Shown here: piece after piece, positions 4,520 to 8,643 of the stretch
How positions within the stretch are numbered: the stretch's first letter is position 1
Layout of the letters: each line of letters begins with the position of its first letter
Origin: an uncultured delta proteobacterium
GTDB taxonomy: Bacteria; Myxococcota_A; Polyangia; Polyangiales; Polyangiaceae
DNA length: 8,643 bases
Assembly: GCA_903893335.1 (NCBI GenBank)
Contig: CAITLX010000879.1
Span: forward strand, 1-8,643
Direction of reading: 5' to 3'
Position numbers and translations under genes: made by a program
Notes under the pieces: generated by a model
The model's input: only the letters and a program-made list of their open reading frames with translations
The model's database searches: none
Told to the model about the DNA's origin: nothing

Positions 4520-6079
4520 ATGCGACGCGCCAGCACGATTCCGTTCACGCTTTGCTGTGCGGCGCTCGCCGTCGCGGCGAACGCCCACGCCGACGAGCCT
4601 CGTCTGGCGCGCGAGCCGCACATCCTCGCCGACCCGGGCGAGGTCACCGACGTCGTCGACGCGTTCGACGACGACGACCCCTTCGACCTGCACGTCACGC
4701 TCGGCTTCCAGCAGACGTGGAAGCACGCGACGATCCGCCGCGAGTCGTACGTCGGCAACACGGCCAACCCGCTGCTCTCGACCGGCGGCTTCACCGCCGG
4801 CACGCAGAACGTCGGCGAGTACACCGAGACGACCTCGCGGCTCAACACGCGCGTCGACATCGGCATCTACCGGGACATCGCGCTCTACCTGCGCATGCCC
4901 ATCATCCTGTCCAACTCGCGCGCCATCGACGACCTCGGCGGCAGCCAGCGCATGCAGGGCGTCGTGCTCGCCGGCGCGCCGGGCGAGCAACTGTTCAACC
5001 TCCCGTTCCGCTCGCCGCAGCGCAGCGGCATCGACTACCTCGCGGTCGGCGCCGACTTCGCGCTGCTCAACCAGGCGCGCGACGCGACCAAGCCCACCTG
5101 GACGATCGGCGCCGAGGGACGCTTCTCCATCGGCGAGCCGATGCATGCCTGCACCGACACGCCCAAGGCGGGTCAGGTCGGCTGCGCGTACCCCTCCGAC
5201 ATCAACCGCAACGGCACGCGCGACGCCAACAGCGCGCTCGACCCGAGCGGCGTCGACACCTCGTACTCGGGCAGCCAGCTCGAGGGGCAGTTCGCGGGGT
5301 CGCGCAGCGCCGGCGTCAGCCGCGGAACGAACGCCATCGAGGTGCACACGCTGCTCTCGAAGCGCATCAAGTACGTCGAGCCCTACGGCGGCTTCCGCAT
5401 GCTGGCCGAGTTCGCCCAGGGGCGAAGCGACTTCGGCGCCACCGACCTCAAGGGCTCGGTGGTCAACCACCCGCCGCTGCAAGGCTGGATGGTGCTCGGC
5501 CTGCAGGTCATCCCGTGGGAGCAGCGCGAGCAGTTCCAGCGCCTCACCTTCGACTTCCGCTTCACCGGCGCCTACCGCTCCGAGGGGCGCGACTACTCGG
5601 AGCTGTTCGACGCGCTCGGCTCGTCGAGCGCCGCGTCGCTGCGTCGCCCCAACTTCGCCAGCTACCAGCGCAACACCGACCCGGCGACGTCGGGCACCTA
5701 CTCGTCGGTCGTCGCGCCCGGCTCGCAGAAGATCTACTTCACGGGCATCACCGACGTGGCCCCGTACGGCACCTTCCAGCTCTCGACGAGCATGACGTGG
5801 CAGGCCGGCGAGTACATCAAGTTCCAGGTCGGCGCCGGCTGGACGCACGAGCAGAGCCACTACCTCTCGCTCGACCAGCCCTGCAACCCGGACTTCAAGG
5901 ACGACGTCGGCCAGAGCGGGCCCTGCAAGACGGCGAGCAAGCTCGCGGTCGGCGGCCAGACGGTCACCGGCATCCCCAACCCCAACCACCGCCCGACCAT
6001 CAGCCTGCCGGGCAACCGCTTCCTCGTAGACGGGAGCAACCTGTGGGACGCGTGGATCAGCGGCATCGTGATGTTCTGA
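4520..6079 (+). CDS. Predicted outer-membrane beta-barrel protein, function unknown
   Basis: This is a 519-residue exported protein of a kind I cannot assign to a named family. A classical signal peptide covers about residues 1-24 (hydrophobic FTLCCAALAVAA, cleavage near NAHA/DE). An acidic patch follows (DDDD at 50-53). The rest alternates short amphipathic stretches typical of beta strands (for example FDLHVTLGFQQTW, IALYLRMPIIL, FQLSTSMTWQ, YIKFQVGAGW) with polar loops. The chain ends in phenylalanine (WISGIVMF), the usual recognition signal of BAM-assembled barrels. Two loops carry cysteine pairs, C211/C222 and C455/C469, which could form disulfides. The ATG at 4520 is preferred; a GTG lies directly before it at 4517, and no ribosome binding site distinguishes them. 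The gene is divergent from an envelope disulfide-forming operon and overlaps the next gene by 37 bp. A channel or lipid-binding role is possible, but nothing shows a substrate. Confidence 0.85.
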   Translation: MRRASTIPFTLCCAALAVAANAHADEPRLAREPHILADPGEVTDVVDAFDDDDPFDLHVTLGFQQTWKHATIRRESYVGNTANPLLSTGGFTAGTQNVGEYTETTSRLNTRVDIGIYRDIALYLRMPIILSNSRAIDDLGGSQRMQGVVLAGAPGEQLFNLPFRSPQRSGIDYLAVGADFALLNQARDATKPTWTIGAEGRFSIGEPMHACTDTPKAGQVGCAYPSDINRNGTRDANSALDPSGVDTSYSGSQLEGQFAGSRSAGVSRGTNAIEVHTLLSKRIKYVEPYGGFRMLAEFAQGRSDFGATDLKGSVVNHPPLQGWMVLGLQVIPWEQREQFQRLTFDFRFTGAYRSEGRDYSELFDALGSSSAASLRRPNFASYQRNTDPATSGTYSSVVAPGSQKIYFTGITDVAPYGTFQLSTSMTWQAGEYIKFQVGAGWTHEQSHYLSLDQPCNPDFKDDVGQSGPCKTASKLAVGGQTVTGIPNPNHRPTISLPGNRFLVDGSNLWDAWISGIVMF

Positions 6080-7488
6080 GCGGCCTCGGCCGCACCGCGC
6101 TCGCCCTCGCCGCCACGCTCTCGCTCGCCCCAGAAGCTCGCGCAGCCGACGCGGCGGGAGCTCCGCCTGCGCCTGCGCCGCGCGCGGGCACGCTCGTCGT
6201 GCTGCTCGCGACCGTGACGCCCGCCGGCGACGCCGCGTCCCCCGAGCCGCTCGCCCGCCCGGTCACCGCCACCGAGCCGCTGCTCGCGCGCCGCGCCCAC
6301 GAGCTCGACGCGTTGCTCGCCGAGGGGGTGCAGGACCTCGGGCTCACGCTCGACCTCTCCGACCACGCCGGCGGCGTGCCGAGCGCCCCGCGCGACAGCG
6401 ATCTGCTCGCGCGCGCCGCGCGCGGCCCCACCTGGGTGCTCTCGCCGCGGCTCGAGCTCGACGGCAACGCGGTGGTCGTGCGCATCGTCGCGGTCGCCCC
6501 CGGCTCGAGCACGCTCACCGTGCGCGTCGAGCGCGTGACGGTGCCCGACCTGCCGACGCGCGCCGTGGTGATGCTGCGCGATCTCGTCACCTCGCGCGAG
6601 GGCTGCGCGGTCGTCCCCGACAAGGGCGCCGAGCCCAGGCGCGAGGCGTCGCTCGCCGTCCCCGCGCGCTCGCCGGGGCGCGCGACGCTGGCCGCCAACG
6701 GCGCCGTGTTCGGCGGCTTCGTCGGCTACTCCATCCAGCGCTCGAGCGGGTCGGACGACCCTCGCCTGCTCTACCCGCTCATGGCGCTCGGCACCGGCGT
6801 CGGGCTCGGCGCGTCGATGATCGTGTCCGAGGAGTGGGACGTCGGCATCGGCGACGCCTGGTACCTCTCGGCCGCCGCGTGGTGGCCGGCTGCGTCGGGG
6901 CTGCTGCTCGCCCGCGGGAGCGACGTCACGCCCGAGTCCGACCGCTGGGCCTACGGGCTCGCAGGCGCGGGCGCGGGCGTCGGGCTCGCGACCTTCGCGC
7001 TCTCGTTCGGCGGCATGGGCGAGGGGGGCGCGCTGCTCGCGCACTCCGGCGGCGCGTTCGGCACGGTGCTCGGCGGCCTGACCGAGATGGCGTGGCGCGG
7101 ATCGACCGACGGCGCGACGCCTGCGCGCGGCATGGGCTGGGGCGCGGGCGCGGGCGTGCTCGCAGCCGGCGCGCTCGCCACGCAAGTGACGACGAGCGCC
7201 TCGCGCATCGCGCTCATCGACCTCGGCGCGGGCCTCGGCGGCCTCGCGGGCGCCGCGGCGGCGAGCCCGTTTCTCTTCGGCGAGCGCACCGAGGGGCGCG
7301 AACGTACGTTCGTGCTCACGACGCTCGGAGCTACCGTCGCCGGCGGCGCGGTCGCGTGGGGCATGACACGCACGGCGAGCGCCTCCGCGCACGCCGGCGA
7401 ACTCGGCATGCCGATGGCAGGCGTGGTCGGCTGGTCGCCGGCCGCGCAAGCGCCCATCTATGGTTTTGGCTGGCAAGGAGCGTGGTGA
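6043..7488 (+). CDS. Exported Gly/Ala-rich membrane protein of unknown function
   Basis: I do not recognise this 481-residue protein. The GTG at 6043 is chosen because GGGAG lies six bases upstream and it gives a plausible signal peptide: basic start, hydrophobic LGRTALALAATLSLAP, cleavage near ARA/AD (about 34-36). A GTG at 6052 in the same frame is the alternative. Residues about 48-185 look like a small soluble periplasmic alpha/beta domain (TLVVLLATVTP, then WVLSPRLELDGNAVVVRIVAV and STLTVRVERVTVPDL). From about 213 to 442 there are repeated hydrophobic stretches very rich in Gly and Ala (for example YGLAGAGAGVGLATFALSFGG, GMGWGAGAGVLAAGALA, LIDLGAGLGGLAGAAAASP), suggesting tightly packed membrane helices or a small barrel. 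The chain ends in Trp (YGFGWQGAW). The gene starts inside the end of the beta-barrel gene and its TGA shares a base with the next ATG, so it is co-transcribed with both neighbours. It may act with the barrel. Confidence 0.75.
   Translation: MGRVDQRHRDVLSGLGRTALALAATLSLAPEARAADAAGAPPAPAPRAGTLVVLLATVTPAGDAASPEPLARPVTATEPLLARRAHELDALLAEGVQDLGLTLDLSDHAGGVPSAPRDSDLLARAARGPTWVLSPRLELDGNAVVVRIVAVAPGSSTLTVRVERVTVPDLPTRAVVMLRDLVTSREGCAVVPDKGAEPRREASLAVPARSPGRATLAANGAVFGGFVGYSIQRSSGSDDPRLLYPLMALGTGVGLGASMIVSEEWDVGIGDAWYLSAAAWWPAASGLLLARGSDVTPESDRWAYGLAGAGAGVGLATFALSFGGMGEGGALLAHSGGAFGTVLGGLTEMAWRGSTDGATPARGMGWGAGAGVLAAGALATQVTTSASRIALIDLGAGLGGLAGAAAASPFLFGERTEGRERTFVLTTLGATVAGGAVAWGMTRTASASAHAGELGMPMAGVVGWSPAAQAPIYGFGWQGAW
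7475..7480 (+). promoter_or_regulatory. Ribosome binding site of the pseudouridine synthase gene
   Basis: AAGGAG lies within the last codons of the preceding gene, seven bases before the ATG at 7488. It favours this ATG over the in-frame GTG at 7485. Confidence 0.8.
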
Positions 7489-8435
7489 TGGATCCGACGC
7501 ACACCGAGAGTTCAAGCATCGCGATCGACGCCGCGCACGACGGAGCGCGCGTCGACAAGATGGTGGTCGAGGCGCTGCCCGGGCTGGGTCGCGCAGGGGC
7601 GCGGCGCATGTTCGACCGCGGCGCGGTGCGCCTCAACGGGCAGCGCGTGCGCAAGGGGGACATCGTGCACACCGGCGACGTGCTCGAGGTCGTCGCCCCC
7701 AAGGCGACCGGCACCGCAGCGGTCGCGGACCCCGACGCGCCGCTCACGGTCGTGCTCGAGACCGCCGACCTCGTCGTGCTCGACAAGCCCGCCGGCCAGC
7801 CGACCGCGCCGCTCGAGCCCGGCGAGACCGGCACGCTCGCCAACGCGCTGGTCGCCCGCTACCCCGAGATGGCGACCATCGGCTACTCGCCGCGCGAGCC
7901 CGGGCTCGTGCACCGGCTCGACACCGACACCTCGGGGCTCGTCATCGCCGCGCGCACCGAGGCCGCGTTCGCCGCGCTCGTGCGCGCGCTGAAGGACGAG
8001 CGCATCGCGAAGACCTACCAGCTGGTGTGCGCGGCCGAGGGGCTCGCCGAGTCGGGCACGATCGATTTTCCGCTCGCCCCGCACCCGAAGGACCGTCGCC
8101 GCGTCTACGCCTGCATGCACCCGCGTGACGTCGCGCGCTACGCGCCGCGCCCCGCGGCGACGCACTACACCGTCGTGCGCACCGCCGGCCCGTGGGCGCT
8201 GGTCGAGGCGAACGCGCCGCGCGCCATGCGCCACCAGATCCGCGTGCACTTCGCGGCCATCGGGCACCCGCTCGTCGGCGACGCGCTGTACGGCGGCCCC
8301 GAGATGCCGGGGCTCGGCCGCCACGCGCTGCACGCCAGCCAGATCGTCTACCCGGGCGAGGCAGGGCTCGCCGCGTTCACGACGCGCTCGCAGCTTCCGC
8401 TGGCGCTCGCGGCGCTGGTCGGCGGCGAGGGCTGA
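7488..8435 (+). CDS. RluA-family pseudouridine synthase
   Basis: This 315-residue cytoplasmic enzyme should convert uridine to pseudouridine in ribosomal (RluC/RluD-like) or other RNA. An S4 RNA-binding domain occupies about residues 16-70 (RVDKMV, RRMFDRGAVRLNGQRV, GDVLEV). The catalytic domain (about 85-305) contains the signature HRLDTDTSG at 142-150 with catalytic D145, the KTYQLV motif (175-180) and HQIRVHFAAIGHPLVGDALYG (249-269), all intact. Length and domain order are normal for RluC/RluD-type members. The exact target position cannot be assigned, so no symbol is given. The ATG at 7488 shares one base with the TGA of the preceding gene and has AAGGAG seven bases upstream, so it probably relies on the barrel operon for transcription. 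A housekeeping RNA-modification gene at the end of an envelope operon is unusual company, but no internal promoter was seen. Confidence 0.93.
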   Translation: MDPTHTESSSIAIDAAHDGARVDKMVVEALPGLGRAGARRMFDRGAVRLNGQRVRKGDIVHTGDVLEVVAPKATGTAAVADPDAPLTVVLETADLVVLDKPAGQPTAPLEPGETGTLANALVARYPEMATIGYSPREPGLVHRLDTDTSGLVIAARTEAAFAALVRALKDERIAKTYQLVCAAEGLAESGTIDFPLAPHPKDRRRVYACMHPRDVARYAPRPAATHYTVVRTAGPWALVEANAPRAMRHQIRVHFAAIGHPLVGDALYGGPEMPGLGRHALHASQIVYPGEAGLAAFTTRSQLPLALAALVGGEG

Positions 8436-8498
8436 CCGGCGGCGCTCAGGCGCGCGGCGGCCACCTTCACGCTCAGCCCGAGGCCAGCGCCTTCACGC
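8436..8498. other. Convergent intergenic gap
   Basis: These 63 bases lie between two convergent stops (8433-8435 on the plus strand, 8499-8501 on the minus strand). I find no convincing terminator; the only inverted repeat noticed is a 4-bp GCGC/GCGC pair around TCAG. The left copy of the direct repeat (8464-8480) falls here. Confidence 0.5.
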
Positions 8499-8506
8499 TC
8501 AGCCCG
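8464..8506. repeat. 17-bp direct repeat, 26-bp period, two copies
   Basis: CCTTCACGCTCAGCCCG occurs exactly at 8464-8480 and again at 8490-8506, separated by nine bases (AGGCCAGCG). The right copy contains the stop codon of the minus-strand gene from the right edge; the left copy lies just beyond it. The 26-bp period is not a multiple of three. It looks like a small local duplication at a gene end. Confidence 0.8.
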
Positions 8507-8643
8507 CGGCGGCGACCGCGGCGGCCAGCTTGGTGCTCGCGCGATCGCCGGGGGTGCTGGCGCGCGCGGGGCTCGGCTTCGGCCGCGCCGCGCGAGCCGG
8601 CGCGGGGTCGCACGCGTGCTCGGCGAGGCGGCGCGCGAGCGCC
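8499..8643 (-). CDS. C-terminal fragment of an unidentified protein, cut by window edge
   Basis: Only the last 47 codons and a TGA (8501-8499) are inside the window; the 5' part lies beyond 8643. The frame is supported by nearly universal G or C at third codon positions (GCG CTC GCG CGC CGC CTC GCC GAG and onwards), unlike the other two minus frames. The visible end begins ALARRLAEHACDP, continues through a Pro/Ala/Arg/Ser-rich stretch like a disordered tail, and finishes KLAAAVAAAG. No family can be recognised. It converges with the pseudouridine synthase gene. The stop codon lies in a 17-bp direct repeat, and past the stop the coding-like third-position bias continues in another frame, so the natural C-terminus may once have been longer. 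Confidence 0.55.
   Translation of the reverse strand, partial: ALARRLAEHACDPAPARAARPKPSPARASTPGDRASTKLAAAVAAAG

Noticed and set aside
4496..5989. 497-codon minus-strand open frame opposite the barrel gene
   Set aside because: Its translation is Arg/Ala/Val/Asp low-complexity sequence, while the plus strand has a signal peptide, beta-strand pattern and C-terminal Phe. It is a shadow frame.
4552..6042. Upstream part of the long plus-strand frame that ends at 7488
   Set aside because: In this stretch it runs through the beta-barrel gene in another frame and translates to Arg/His-rich sequence. Only the part from the GTG at 6043 has a signal peptide and a ribosome binding site.
5860..7515. 551-codon minus-strand open frame opposite the Gly/Ala-rich gene
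   Set aside because: It is low-complexity Arg/Ala/Glu/His sequence with no motif and no start signal, and it crosses three plus-strand genes.
8464..8506. Repeat pair as a CRISPR array remnant
   Set aside because: There are only two 17-bp copies with a nine-base gap, at a gene end, and no cas genes. The geometry does not fit CRISPR.

Overview
The window is very GC-rich (roughly 70% or more by eye) and its genes have almost exclusively G or C in third codon positions. Together with GTG starts, tightly overlapping genes and envelope proteins rich in Ala, Gly and Pro, this suggests a Myxococcota-type bacterium (the former deltaproteobacteria, probably Polyangia-like). That placement is inference from composition and gene style; there is no rRNA or other marker here. 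I see no mobile element, CRISPR array, tRNA or rRNA.

Layout. Bases 1-205 hold no gene I can support, but contain a strong 13-bp-stem hairpin (87-116). Reading leftwards on the minus strand from 4363 to 206 are six genes: a VKOR-thioredoxin fusion (3158-4363), a membrane-anchored OmpA-like protein (2394-3161), a TlpA/ResA-type thioredoxin lipoprotein (1726-2415), two tandem PaaI-type hotdog thioesterases (1229-1708 and 792-1232), and an AhpC/TSA-type peroxiredoxin (206-718). The first five overlap or lie within 17 bp of one another and look like one operon. The peroxiredoxin follows after 73 bp and appears to have its own promoter and a good ribosome binding site.

The 156-bp gap 4364-4519 is a divergent promoter region with a sigma70-like promoter facing each way and a 12-bp perfect palindrome between them. 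Rightwards from it lie a predicted outer-membrane beta-barrel (4520-6079), an unrecognised exported or membrane protein rich in Gly and Ala (6043-7488, GTG start inside the barrel gene), and an RluA-family pseudouridine synthase (7488-8435). These overlap by 37 bp and 1 bp and probably form one transcript. A convergent minus-strand gene enters from the right edge; only its last 47 codons are present (stop at 8499-8501), and a 17-bp direct repeat spans its stop.

How the genes may work together. The left operon combines an integral-membrane disulfide generator with its own thioredoxin-like domain, a periplasmic OmpA-like protein with six cysteines, and a membrane-tethered thioredoxin, so a small envelope thiol-disulfide module is the natural reading. 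Thioesterases and a peroxiredoxin continue the thiol chemistry, but a functional link for those is only suggested by position. The most notable sequence details are the VKOR loop-cysteine spacing, the loss of the peptidoglycan-binding Asp in the OmpA-like domain, the D/E difference at the catalytic position of the paired thioesterases, and the very short predicted leaders of both divergent operons.
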